From Colivivens sp963640465 (GTDB lineage: Bacteria > Bacteroidota > Bacteroidia > Bacteroidales > Bacteroidaceae): a stretch of DNA of 64,000 nucleotides. Under the pieces are notes generated by a model. It searched no databases and was not told the origin of the DNA. It saw only the letters and a list, made by a program, of their open reading frames with translations. The translations under genes and the position numbers were made by a program. This document shows positions 1 to 8,914 of this stretch, one piece after another. The stretch is from NCBI GenBank assembly GCA_963640465.1, contig CAVHYP010000001.1:1-64000 (forward strand), read 5' to 3'. Positions within the stretch are counted from its first letter, which is position 1. The number at the start of each line of letters is the position of its first letter.

Positions 1-196
1 CATGCAAACAATGGCTTCTCCGCATTTCCGAAAATGGTCTTGCATGCAAACAATGTCATTTCCGACTTCCGGGGAAGGCTTTGCATGCTTGCAATGTCAT
101 TTCCGACTTCCGGTGAAGGCTTTGCATGTAAACAATGTCATTTCCGACTTCCGGATGAAGCCTTTGCATGCAAACAAGGGCATTTTCCAGATTCTG
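1..196 (+). repeat. 41-bp tandem repeat array, copy A
   Basis: About five head-to-tail units of 41-42 bp start near 1 (partial), 40, 81, 122 and 164. Each unit opens with a palindrome-like TTGCATGCAA, continues with CATTTCCGACTTCCGG and ends in GAAGGCT or similar, so it holds two small dyads (TTGCATGCAA and CTTC..GAAG). The period is not a multiple of three, so it is unlikely to be coding. The same unit, in the same orientation and with a matching first-unit boundary (GAAAATGGTC or GGAAATGGTC), recurs at 41521-41800. The array begins at the window edge and may extend further left. Confidence 0.9.
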
Positions 197-347
197 TTGG
201 AGGTTCTGTTGTAGTGCGGAGTGTAAACGGAGGAATTTTTAGGACCTGTATGATCTGATTACGACGTAAAAAAGAGGAGGATTGGGGGTTGCTATCATTT
301 TAATTTGTATATTTGCAACGTCAATATATTTAATCAACTAGTCAGAC
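197..347. other. Intergenic leader before the GH127 gene
   Basis: Together with the repeat array this makes a gene-free stretch of 347 bases at the left edge. After the last repeat unit I see only the -7 promoter element at 308-315 and a short leader of about 30 bases before the start codon at 348. No ribosome-binding motif is evident. Confidence 0.6.
308..315 (+). promoter_or_regulatory. Bacteroidota -7 promoter element for the GH127 gene
   Basis: TATATTTG matches the TAnnTTTG -7 consensus of Bacteroidota and lies 33 bases before the start codon at 348. No well-spaced TTTG -33 box is visible; an ATTG at 281-284 is 23 bases away, slightly too far. Confidence 0.6.
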
Positions 348-3302
348 ATGAACAAAAAACTAAATCTAATTGTCTGTGGAGCCTTGGGACTGTGCTTGGC
401 AAGTCCGGTTCAGGCTTCATCGATTGCAGGCAATCATGCTTCTTCAAGTATGTCGAAATCCAAACAGCGTCAAATCTCGAAGGTGGTACCAATAACTGTG
501 GAGACTCCGCACGGAACCGCTCCGCGCTTGCCTTGGCAGGTGTGGGTCACTTACAGCGACGGTACTCATGAGTGGCGACAGGTTCGCTGGCTCAATTCAG
601 CCCGTGCCACAGAGGAAGAGCAGGCAAAGTATGAGGTGGGCAAGGTGTACACTGTTGACGGAGTCATCATCGGTGACAATACAGCGGAAAACGGCTACCC
701 AATCTCTGCCAAGGTGACTGTGGTCAGCGGCGAATGGAAAGTGCCGTCGAATGTGCCGGTGGCACAACCTCTGCCATTGGGCGATGTGACTCTCACTGGC
801 GACAACCGCCTGACATCAAACCGTGAGCTCGACATCAACCAGTTACTCTCACTCGATGTCACCCAGCAGCTCTACAACTATCGCGACACTTACTGCCTTC
901 CAACTGAGGGCTACACGATGTCCGACGGATGGGATTCTCCCCAGACCAAACTCAAGGGACACGGAAGCGGACACTACATGAGTGCCATGGCATTTGCCTA
1001 TGCAAGTTCTACCAACCGGGCACAGAAAGCCAAACTGAAGGCAAACATCAAGCGCATGGTCGATGAACTGAGAGCTTGTCAGGAGATGACATTCGTCTAC
1101 AGCGATTCACTCGGACGTTATTTCGAGGCTCGCGACTATGCTCCCGAAGAAGTGCTGAAGCAGATGAAGGGTAACTGGAGAGCATTCGACGAATACAAGA
1201 AAGACTACAAGCACTATGGCTACGGCTACATCAATGCCATTCCTGCTGCACACCCTGCACTCATTGAATGCTACAGGGCCTACAACAACGAAGAGTGGGT
1301 TTGGGCTCCTTATTACAGTATACACAAGCAGTTGGCTGGTCTGATTGACATTGCCAACAATGTGGACGACAAGGAAATTGCCGACAAGGCTCTCCTCATT
1401 GCCAAGGACATGGGACTTTGGGTGTGGAACCGTCTGAAATACCGCTCATACGTGAAGAGTGAGGGTACGAGAGAAGAACGCCAGGCAAAACCGGGAAACC
1501 GCTACGAGATGTGGAACATGTATATTGCCGGTGAAGTGGGCGGTATGCAGGAATCTCTCTCACGACTTGCTTCCATGGTATCCAATCCCGACGAGAAAGC
1601 CAAGTTGCTTGAGGGTGCTTCGTTCTTCGATGCACCGGTGTTCTACGATCCGGTTGCACACAACATCGACGACATCCGCACGCGTCATGCCAACCAGCAT
1701 ATCCCTATGATTGTGGGTGCCATCAACCTCTACAAGGGCAATGCCAATCCATACTACTATAATCTTGCCTACAACTTCTGGAACCTCGTCCAGGGACGCT
1801 ACGCTTATGCAATGGGAGGTGTGGGCAATGGCGAGATGTTCCGTCAGCCTTATTCACAGATGTTGAGCATGAACACAAGTGTCAGCCGCGGATGGGGATA
1901 CAACAGCCGCACGATGCCCGACCCGGACATGAACGAGACTTGTTGTGCCTACAACCTCGCAAAACTGACAAAGGACCTGAACGGATTCAATCCTGACGAT
2001 GCCCGCTACATGGACTATTACGAGCGTGTGCTCTACAACCAGCTCATCGGTTCGGTGGATGCCGACAACTATGCAACTTGTTATCAGTATGCAGTCGGAA
2101 TGAATGCAGTAAAACCTTTCGGCAACGAGACTCCCCAGTCTACTTGCTGTGGCGGTACTGGTGTCGAGAACCACGTGAAGTATCAGGAGGCAGCTTATTT
2201 CGTCAGTAACGATGCAATGTGGGTTGCGCTCTACATGCCGACAGTAGCCAACTGGAAAGCAAAGGGTGTAACTATCGAACAGAACTGCAAGTGGCCGGCA
2301 GAGAAATCGACCATCAAGATTGCCAAGGGCGGCGCTACATTCGCCATGAAACTGCGTGTGCCTTACTGGGCAACTGAGGGCTTCGACGTGAAGCTGAACG
2401 GCAAGTCAATAGCAAAGGCCTACCAGCCTTGCTCTTATGCAGAAATCCCTTCACGCCAGTGGAGCGAGGGCGATGTGGTTGAAGTGGTAATGCCATTCAC
2501 CAAGCATCTCAATTTCGGTCCCGACAAGATGGAACTTGCTGCAACCAGAGACAATCCTCAGCAGACTTTCGCGCCAATGTGGAACGGAACCATCATGTAC
2601 GGACCATTGGTAATGACCACCGAGGACGTGAAAGACTGGAGCAATGCAGATATCGACTTGAGCTCTGACCTGAAGGAAATCCAATTGAACGGAGCTTCAG
2701 CCGACACCGGCAAGGACGGAAATATCTATACTCTCACTCTCAACGGCATGAAGTTCGTGCCCGACTATTACGAGAAAGGCCATTCGACCCACTATCTCCG
2801 TCTGAACGTACAGAGCGGAAGCAAGAGGGCAAAGGCCGGAAAACTGGACAAGTCAACTCTCGATGCAGCCATCAAGATTGCAAACGAGCGCAAGGCTGAC
2901 CAAGAGAAATGGAATGCTCTCACAGTGAAAGTGCCTGCACATGCTCCTTGGGCTCCAAACGGTTATGCTCGCTTGATGGAGAATCTGAAGAAAGCAGAGG
3001 CTGTCAGCAGCAAGGCTACCAAGTCGCTCACTCAGTCTGAAATCAATTCTGCTGCCACTGCGCTCAACATGGTCATTAACACCATGCGCCCGGGTAACTT
3101 GGCTGAACCGGAAGACTTGACTGAGCTGCAGAACTTGCTCACTGACACTAAGGAAATCCGCAACAAGAACACTCAGGTGCGCGAGGCTATTGACTATGCC
3201 GACATGGTTGTGGGATATGTGAACGGCGGTAGCGGAACGAAGGACATGATTGTCAAAGCTCTCGACCAGCTCAAGACTGCACGCAAAACTCTCGAGAAGT
3301 AA
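348..3302 (+). CDS. Secreted beta-L-arabinofuranosidase, GH127/GH146 type
   Basis: A 984-residue secreted glycoside hydrolase of the DUF1680 superfamily, predicted to release beta-L-arabinofuranose from plant glycans such as arabinan or arabinosylated pectin. Residues 1-23 form a signal peptide ending in VQA. A group-4 bacterial Ig-like domain follows at about 45-150, then an (alpha/alpha)6 catalytic domain (about 170-700), a beta-sandwich, and a helical C-terminal region from about 830. The zinc-thiolate motif of this clan is visible as E530-x-C532 and C600-C601; in the studied Bifidobacterium enzyme HypBA1 the second cysteine pair supplies the nucleophile. E496 in a GNGE motif is a candidate acid/base. 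It stands alone with its own -7 element upstream and terminator downstream, and no SusCD pair adjoins it. The exact family (GH127 or GH146) cannot be settled by eye. Confidence 0.9.
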   Translation: MNKKLNLIVCGALGLCLASPVQASSIAGNHASSSMSKSKQRQISKVVPITVETPHGTAPRLPWQVWVTYSDGTHEWRQVRWLNSARATEEEQAKYEVGKVYTVDGVIIGDNTAENGYPISAKVTVVSGEWKVPSNVPVAQPLPLGDVTLTGDNRLTSNRELDINQLLSLDVTQQLYNYRDTYCLPTEGYTMSDGWDSPQTKLKGHGSGHYMSAMAFAYASSTNRAQKAKLKANIKRMVDELRACQEMTFVYSDSLGRYFEARDYAPEEVLKQMKGNWRAFDEYKKDYKHYGYGYINAIPAAHPALIECYRAYNNEEWVWAPYYSIHKQLAGLIDIANNVDDKEIADKALLIAKDMGLWVWNRLKYRSYVKSEGTREERQAKPGNRYEMWNMYIAGEVGGMQESLSRLASMVSNPDEKAKLLEGASFFDAPVFYDPVAHNIDDIRTRHANQHIPMIVGAINLYKGNANPYYYNLAYNFWNLVQGRYAYAMGGVGNGEMFRQPYSQMLSMNTSVSRGWGYNSRTMPDPDMNETCCAYNLAKLTKDLNGFNPDDARYMDYYERVLYNQLIGSVDADNYATCYQYAVGMNAVKPFGNETPQSTCCGGTGVENHVKYQEAAYFVSNDAMWVALYMPTVANWKAKGVTIEQNCKWPAEKSTIKIAKGGATFAMKLRVPYWATEGFDVKLNGKSIAKAYQPCSYAEIPSRQWSEGDVVEVVMPFTKHLNFGPDKMELAATRDNPQQTFAPMWNGTIMYGPLVMTTEDVKDWSNADIDLSSDLKEIQLNGASADTGKDGNIYTLTLNGMKFVPDYYEKGHSTHYLRLNVQSGSKRAKAGKLDKSTLDAAIKIANERKADQEKWNALTVKVPAHAPWAPNGYARLMENLKKAEAVSSKATKSLTQSEINSAATALNMVINTMRPGNLAEPEDLTELQNLLTDTKEIRNKNTQVREAIDYADMVVGYVNGGSGTKDMIVKALDQLKTARKTLEK

Positions 3303-3325
3303 AATCTCTTACGATAAACGAAATG

Positions 3326-3362
3326 AAATCCGCTACGCCCTTGCCGGCATGGCGGATTTTTT
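3326..3362 (+). terminator. Rho-independent terminator after the GH127 gene
   Basis: The arm AAATCCGC..GCC pairs with GGC..GCGGATTT around a short CTTGCC loop and is followed by a T-run on the plus strand, 23 bases after the stop codon. The left arm shares the sequence AAATCCGCTACGCC with the next hairpin. Confidence 0.8.
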
Positions 3363-3420
3363 AGTGCATATTTGACCTATACGCCGCATATTCTTCAACC
3401 TAAACACTGCCGGAAAATGA

Positions 3421-3451
3421 AATCCGCTACGCCTTGTTGACGTAGCGGATT
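3421..3451 (-). terminator. Terminator after carB
   Basis: AATCCGCTACG and CGTAGCGGATT form an 11-bp perfect stem with a 9-base loop. On the minus strand the stem is followed by TTTCATTTTCC, and it lies about 75 bases past the carB stop codon. It is the counterpart of the plus-strand terminator in this convergent gap. Confidence 0.75.
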
Positions 3452-3524
3452 CCTTTATGTTTATGCATCAGCACTGGGTGGGTGCCGTGCATCGTTGGCT
3501 TTTAGTTCAGAAAGTCACTGTCCA

Positions 3525-6500
3525 TTACTTTACGTACTCCTGCCAGCTCTTTATCTGAAGGCCTTCGATGTTTTTCTCAGTGAATGCTTCGATGAAGGCT
3601 TTGGCAAGGCGGGCGTTGGTCATCAACGGAATGTTGTGGTCGATGGCAGCACGGCGGATTCTGTAGCCGTTGGTCAGTTCGCGCTTGGTTTGGTTCTTCG
3701 GCACATTGACTATCAACTCGAACTTGTGCTGTGCAATCATGTCCATCACGTTCTGTCCCTCATTCTCGTCGGGCCATGCAACGACAGTTGCCTTCACTCC
3801 GTTCTCGTTCAGATAATGTGCTGTTCCGTTGGTTGCATAGATGTCGTAGTTCTTTTCCTGCAGTTTCTTGCATGCATCGAGCAAGTCCATCTTGCCGCGT
3901 GCACCGCCTGAAGAGATGAGTATTGACTTCTTTGGCAACTTGTAGCCTGTTGCAATCAGTGCGTTGAGCAGTGCCTCGTTCATGTCGTCGCCCAAGCAAC
4001 CAACTTCTCCAGTGGAACTCATGTCGACTCCCAATACTGGGTCGGCGTTTTGCAGACGTGCGAATGAGAACTGGCTTGCCTTCACTCCGATGCGGTCGAT
4101 GTCGAACTCAGACTTGTCGGGCTTGGTGTAAGGCGCATCAAGCATGATGCGTGTGGCTGTATCGATGAGGTTATGCTTCAGAATCTTTGAAACGAACGGG
4201 AATGAACGTGATGCACGGAGGTTGCACTCGATGACTTTCACTGTCGGTCCCTTTGCCAGATACTGGATGTTGAACGGACCGGAGATGTTGAGTTCCTTGG
4301 CAATCTGACGGCTTATCTTCTTCAGCTGTCTGATGGTTGAATAGTAAATCTGCTGTGCCGGGAACACGAGTGTGGCATCGCCTGAGTGTACACCTGCAAA
4401 CTCGATGTGCTCGCTTATTGCATATTCCACGATTTCTCCCTGTTGTGCCACGGCATCGAACTCGATTTCCTTGGTGTCCTGCATGAACTGGCTTACAACG
4501 ACTGGATAGTCCTTGCTAACTTCGGTTGCCATATTGAGGAAGCGGTCGAGCTCTTCATCGCTGTAGCATACGTTCATGGCTGCTCCGGAGAGAACGTATG
4601 ACGGACGTACAAGCACTGGGTAGCCTACTTCGCTGATGAATTCCTTGATGTCTTCGTGGGAAGTGAGTGCGCGCCATGCCGGCTGGTCGATGCCGAGCTT
4701 GTCGAGCATTGCCGAGAACTTGTTGCGGTTTTCTGCACGGTCGATGCTGATAGGGGAGGTGCCGAGGATTGGTACGTCCTGGCGGTGGAGTTTCATTGCG
4801 AGGTTGTTCGGAATCTGTCCGCCTACGCTGACAATCACTCCGCGTGGCTGTTCAAGGTCGATCACATCAAGCACGCGCTCGAATGACAACTCGTCGAAGT
4901 AGAGACGGTCGCACACATCGTAGTCGGTACTTACTGTCTCGGGGTTGTAGTTGATCATGATGCTCTTGTAGCCCAACTTGCGTGCGGTGTTGATGGCGTT
5001 CACTGAACACCAGTCGAACTCTACTGAAGAACCGATGCGGTAGGCGCCTGAACCAAGCACGACTACTGACTTTTCGTTGTGGTAGTAGTTCACGTCGTAG
5101 CCTTTTGTGCCGTAGGTCATGTAGAGGTAGTTGGTGAGTTCGGGATGCTCGCTTGCAACGGTGTTGATGCGCTTCACTGCCGGCAGCACTCCAAGTTCCT
5201 TTCTGTATTTGCGTACCTTCAGGTTTGCCTCTTCCATGTTTCCGGATGGCTTGAGCACGAAGCGTGCAATCTGGAAGTCGCTGAATCCGCATGACTTTAC
5301 TTCTGTCATGAACTCGGGAGTGATTTCCTCGAGTGAGTTGAGGCTCTGCAACTGGTGCTTGAGGTCAACGATGTGTTTCAGACGTGAGATGAACCATGTG
5401 TCAATCTTTGTCAGTTCTTCTATGCGCTCTATTGTGTAGCCCTCTTCCAGTGCCTGTGCGATGGCAAAGATGCGGAGGTCGGTTGGGTTTGCCAATTCAT
5501 TGTCGAGGTCGGTGAACTTGGTGTGGTCGTTGCCCACGAATCCGTGCATGCCCTGTCCAATCATTCGCAGTCCCTTCTGTATCATCTCTTCGAACGAACG
5601 TCCGATGGACATGATTTCGCCCACTGACTTCATTGATGAACCAATCTTGCGGCTCACTCCGGTGAACTTGGTGAGGTCCCAACGCGGAATCTTGCAAATC
5701 ATGTAGTCGAGGCTTGGTGCTACGTAGGCTGAGTTTGGTGTGCCCATCTCTCCGATTTGGTCGAGTGAATATCCGAGCGCAATCTTTGCTGCTACGAATG
5801 CGAGCGGATAGCCGGTTGCCTTTGATGCCAAGGCTGAAGAACGGCTGAGTCGTGCGTTGATTTCAATGACACGGTAGTCGTTGGTCACTGCATTGAATGC
5901 AAACTGAATGTTGCACTCGCCCACGATATTGAGGTGGCGTACTGTCTTTATGGTCAGTTCCTGCAACATCTTCACTTGATCGTCGGTAAGAGAGCAGGTA
6001 GGTGCAACCACAATGGATTCTCCGGTGTGGATGCCCAGTGGGTCGAAATTCTCCATGCTTGCTACGGTGAAGCAGTGGTCGTTCTTGTCGCGTATGCACT
6101 CGAACTCAATTTCTTTCCATCCCTTCAGCGATTCTTCCACAAGAATCTGTGGTGCGAAGGTGAAGGCGCTTTCTGCCAGTTTGATGAACTCTTCTTCGTT
6201 GGGGCAGATGCCGCTTCCGAGTCCGCCCAATGCATAGGCTGAACGTATCATGACCGGATAGCCGATTTCGCGTGCTGCCTTGATGGCATCGTCCATGTTC
6301 TCCACTGCGTGGCTCACTGGAGTCTTGATGCTGATTTGGTCGAGTTGTTTTACGAAGAGGTCACGGTCTTCGGTGTTCATGATTGCCTCGACTGAGGTTC
6401 CGAGCACTTCCACTCCGTATTCTTTCAGTGTGCCGTTGAGGAACAGTTCGGTACCGCAGTTGAGTGCGGTCTGTCCTCCGAATGCCAGCAGTATTCCGTC

Positions 6501-6743
6501 GGGACGTTCTTTCTTGATAATGCCTGTTACAAAAAAAGGTGTCACTGGTAGGAAATAGACCTTGTCAGCAATACCTTCGGATGTCTGAATAGTTGCAATG
6601 TTCGGATTCACGAGCACGGAACTGATGCCTTCTTCTCTAAGTGCTTTCAGCGCTTGAGAACCTGAATAATCGAATTCTCCGGCTTGGCCTATCTTTAGTG
6701 CACCAGAGCCGAGAACCAGTACTTTCTTGATTTGCTTGTCCAT
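3525..6743 (-). CDS. carB: Carbamoyl-phosphate synthase large subunit
   Basis: The large subunit makes carbamoyl phosphate from ammonia (delivered by the small subunit CarA), bicarbonate and two ATP, for pyrimidine and arginine synthesis in the cytoplasm. The sequence shows the two homologous ATP-grasp halves: an N-terminal VLVLGSGALKIGQAGEFDYS start, its repeat near residue 560 (VVLGSGAYRIGSSVEFDW), and a C-terminal MGS-like allosteric domain from about 935. At 1072 residues from the second methionine it is full length; a start three codons earlier (6752) is equally possible. carA is not in the window, so the two subunits are encoded apart. A consensus promoter lies just upstream and a hairpin terminator just downstream, so carB is probably monocistronic. 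Confidence 0.97.
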   Translation of the reverse strand: MDKQIKKVLVLGSGALKIGQAGEFDYSGSQALKALREEGISSVLVNPNIATIQTSEGIADKVYFLPVTPFFVTGIIKKERPDGILLAFGGQTALNCGTELFLNGTLKEYGVEVLGTSVEAIMNTEDRDLFVKQLDQISIKTPVSHAVENMDDAIKAAREIGYPVMIRSAYALGGLGSGICPNEEEFIKLAESAFTFAPQILVEESLKGWKEIEFECIRDKNDHCFTVASMENFDPLGIHTGESIVVAPTCSLTDDQVKMLQELTIKTVRHLNIVGECNIQFAFNAVTNDYRVIEINARLSRSSALASKATGYPLAFVAAKIALGYSLDQIGEMGTPNSAYVAPSLDYMICKIPRWDLTKFTGVSRKIGSSMKSVGEIMSIGRSFEEMIQKGLRMIGQGMHGFVGNDHTKFTDLDNELANPTDLRIFAIAQALEEGYTIERIEELTKIDTWFISRLKHIVDLKHQLQSLNSLEEITPEFMTEVKSCGFSDFQIARFVLKPSGNMEEANLKVRKYRKELGVLPAVKRINTVASEHPELTNYLYMTYGTKGYDVNYYHNEKSVVVLGSGAYRIGSSVEFDWCSVNAINTARKLGYKSIMINYNPETVSTDYDVCDRLYFDELSFERVLDVIDLEQPRGVIVSVGGQIPNNLAMKLHRQDVPILGTSPISIDRAENRNKFSAMLDKLGIDQPAWRALTSHEDIKEFISEVGYPVLVRPSYVLSGAAMNVCYSDEELDRFLNMATEVSKDYPVVVSQFMQDTKEIEFDAVAQQGEIVEYAISEHIEFAGVHSGDATLVFPAQQIYYSTIRQLKKISRQIAKELNISGPFNIQYLAKGPTVKVIECNLRASRSFPFVSKILKHNLIDTATRIMLDAPYTKPDKSEFDIDRIGVKASQFSFARLQNADPVLGVDMSSTGEVGCLGDDMNEALLNALIATGYKLPKKSILISSGGARGKMDLLDACKKLQEKNYDIYATNGTAHYLNENGVKATVVAWPDENEGQNVMDMIAQHKFELIVNVPKNQTKRELTNGYRIRRAAIDHNIPLMTNARLAKAFIEAFTEKNIEGLQIKSWQEYVK

Positions 6744-6792
6744 ATATAACATTTTGTTGCTTTGTTGTAGTGAGAATTTTTTTTCTTTTGTG

Positions 6793-6824
6793 CAAAGGTA
6801 CGTATTTTATTGGTCTTACGCAAT
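6793..6824 (-). promoter_or_regulatory. Promoter of carB
   Basis: On the minus strand ATTG (6824-6821) and TACCTTTG (6800-6793) are 20 bases apart, matching the Bacteroidota -33/-7 layout. Transcription would start near 6786, about 35-45 bases before the start codon. Confidence 0.75.
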
Positions 6825-6882
6825 AATTGTGCGCTTTATTTTTCTTTGGGCATGATCGATGGCGATGATTGGCTTTTCTGTT

Positions 6883-7305
6883 TCAGTATTTGCGGAATGT
6901 CAACTCGCTTTTGGTGCTCGACAATATGAGCCGTTTTTTTGTCAAGGCTGTTATTGCAAACTTGCCGTCGGGAGTGCATCCGTATTGTGTGAGTGAATCG
7001 AGCGGCTCTTCTGTGTCGAAGGGACGGTGGAATGTCTGGTCGATGAAGAGCGAGTCGCTTGTGTAGTGGAAGTAGGAGAGATGGTATGTGTCGTAGGACT
7101 TGCTCATGTCACGCATCTGCAGGATGTTGTACTTGATGGTGTAGTACAGACGGCGGCTCTCGTTGGTTGCTATGGTGGCGCCGGTTTCCTTGTCCACCCA
7201 TTTGGTGAGTTGCCAGTTGCCGTCGAGGTCTCCATTGACATCTGTCTTGTCGCATGACTGCAATAGAAGGAGTGGAAACAGCAGCAGAAAAATTTTTACG
7301 ATCAT
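6883..7305 (-). CDS. Small lipocalin-like lipoprotein of unknown role
   Basis: A 140-residue predicted lipoprotein. The start chosen at 7305 gives a clean type II signal peptide (MIVKIFLLLFPLLLLQSC) with the lipidated cysteine at residue 18. The mature part opens with LDGNWQLTKWVD, a pattern seen in small lipocalin-like beta-barrel lipoproteins of Bacteroidales. The reading frame continues upstream to 7599, but that part overlaps the Wzi-like gene and the local repeats at 7301-7390, so it is probably not translated. It follows the Wzi-like gene in the same direction and may be the last gene of that operon. No function can be assigned. Confidence 0.75.
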   Translation of the reverse strand: MIVKIFLLLFPLLLLQSCDKTDVNGDLDGNWQLTKWVDKETGATIATNESRRLYYTIKYNILQMRDMSKSYDTYHLSYFHYTSDSLFIDQTFHRPFDTEEPLDSLTQYGCTPDGKFAITALTKKRLILSSTKSELTFRKY

Positions 7306-7390
7306 TGAAGAAAGTCCGTCTATCAGGTGAAATCTTATCATCGAAGAAAGCCTGTCCTTCAAATGAAGTCCATCCATCAGGTGAAATCTG
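7301..7390 (-). repeat. Interleaved short repeats at a gene start
   Basis: Two kinds of unit alternate in the gap between the Wzi-like and lipoprotein genes. ATCATYGAAGAAAGYCYGTC occurs at 7301-7320 and 7337-7357, and ATCAGGTGAAATCT at 7322-7335 and 7377-7390. The first unit contains the start codon of the lipoprotein gene (7305-7303), so the upstream unit looks like a duplicated, decayed copy of that gene's start region. Confidence 0.75.
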
Positions 7391-7409
7391 TTTGTTGCAT
7401 GAATCCCTT

Positions 7410-8906
7410 TCATCGTATGAATCCCTCCTTTCTTATTGTAAGCGACAGTCCGGTGCTGTTGCTGATGATGCTGCCGTGGTTGAGTCCTGCGGCTGCTGTG
7501 GCTGACCATCCTTTTAAGTGTGATGGCTTGTATGTCAGTTCTGCCAATAGGAATTGGTTGTCCTTGGTGTTGGTGAGCGGTGCATCGTAGTTTCCCCACG
7601 AACGCATGTAGGTGTAGAGTATGCGGTAGTGGAGTGATGCAGACGGATCACCGTTTATGCCGATGTGCATGGCTTTAATTCTGCTATGCTGCGTGCTGAT
7701 GCTACCGTTACTATTATATATGGGAGAGATGATCAGTGGGTTGCCGGTCGACATTCCCCAATGTTGCCATCCTCCGTAGATGTGGTTTTGGTAGTAGTTG
7801 TCCTTGCCGCTTATCTGGACGGGCAGGTTGTTGGTCTTGTCGTGGTAGATTCCTCCAGTCTGGTCTTTGGTCGACATCAGTTCCATGACGATGGTTGAAA
7901 CCACGGGGTTCTTGGGCAGGTGTGCTTCCAGCCCCCATGTCATGTCTTTCCATCCGTATTGCAGAAACAGCTGTGAGTGGTCTTCGAAGAGATGTTCGAA
8001 GTATCCGCGGACAGACCAGCCGGAGTGGTGGTAGGTGAGGCTTCCGTACCAACTGCCCACATGGTTGCCTTCCACATTCTTGTAGTTGCCGTCGTTTGGG
8101 TCGCCGCCTCCCACGAAGAGTGCGTTGAAGTAGCTGCTCAGTCCGTTGTCCATCTTGACGTGTGAACTGAAGTTGGGGTTGGTGTCGTCTGCCCGTTGCG
8201 AGACGTTCCACACTTCGCCGCCGAACTGTGTGGCTATCTGCAGCCCTCCTTCGTAGGTGAGTGGAAAACGGTCTTTGCGTCCGATGCGGAAGAAGAGCGA
8301 CTTGCTGTGGAAGAGCGAATTGTTGGAGTAGAGTTTCTTGCCTTGGGTGGTTTCTTCCTGCCAGTTGTTGTCGGTGTACCATCCGAAGGCTGCGTGTCCC
8401 TTGATGCCCACCCACTTGTGTGTGCCCGGAATGTTCCAGTATTCTGGCATCTCGATCCTTACTTGCGGGATGGGGCGTGCGTTGCATCCTATCACCATGT
8501 CGCCTGAGCTCAGTTCGCGGTTGTTGAATGGCATGGGCAGTTCCTTGGAACCGAGGGTCAGTAGGAATGCCTTGTATTCTACTTGTGCATAGAGTTGCTG
8601 GATGAAGAAGTCGGACGTGTGGTTTGCTGGCACTACGATGTCGGCTCCGTAGCCTATGTGCCAGTTGTGGGTTGAGTCTGCGCTCAGGTCTCTCTGTATG
8701 GCTGCCCTGAAATATCCGGAGTTGCCTTTTGCAGATGAAAGTCCGTATTTGTTGTTGGTGAACCAGAATGGTGCCCCATCGCTGTTGCTGCTTGCTGTCA
8801 TGTTGGCTTCGCCCATATACGAAATGTTCTGCCCAAGTGATTTCACTTGCGCAGAACAGTATGTGGTTGCTGCCAGAAGGAGCAGCAGATGCAGCCTGGG
8901 GTTCAT
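7410..8906 (-). CDS. Wzi-family outer-membrane capsule assembly protein
   Basis: A 498-residue protein with a signal peptide ending near residue 19 (TTYCSA) and a body of alternating beta-strands with many aromatic residues, typical of outer-membrane barrels. The opening YMGEANMTASSNSDGAPFWF and later segments such as PFNNRELSSGDMV fit the capsule-assembly Wzi family, which in Escherichia coli anchors group 1 capsule to the surface. Its ligand here is unknown. It begins 8 bases after the stop codon of RNase Y and is probably co-transcribed with it. No capsule gene cluster lies in the window, so a direct capsule role is inference. Confidence 0.75.
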   Translation of the reverse strand: MNPRLHLLLLLAATTYCSAQVKSLGQNISYMGEANMTASSNSDGAPFWFTNNKYGLSSAKGNSGYFRAAIQRDLSADSTHNWHIGYGADIVVPANHTSDFFIQQLYAQVEYKAFLLTLGSKELPMPFNNRELSSGDMVIGCNARPIPQVRIEMPEYWNIPGTHKWVGIKGHAAFGWYTDNNWQEETTQGKKLYSNNSLFHSKSLFFRIGRKDRFPLTYEGGLQIATQFGGEVWNVSQRADDTNPNFSSHVKMDNGLSSYFNALFVGGGDPNDGNYKNVEGNHVGSWYGSLTYHHSGWSVRGYFEHLFEDHSQLFLQYGWKDMTWGLEAHLPKNPVVSTIVMELMSTKDQTGGIYHDKTNNLPVQISGKDNYYQNHIYGGWQHWGMSTGNPLIISPIYNSNGSISTQHSRIKAMHIGINGDPSASLHYRILYTYMRSWGNYDAPLTNTKDNQFLLAELTYKPSHLKGWSATAAAGLNHGSIISNSTGLSLTIRKEGFIR

Positions 8907-8914
8907 GGCTACGC

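Noticed and set aside
1..196. CRISPR array
   Set aside because: The 41-bp units are contiguous with no spacers, contain internal palindromes, and no cas genes are present. The same applies to 41521-41800.
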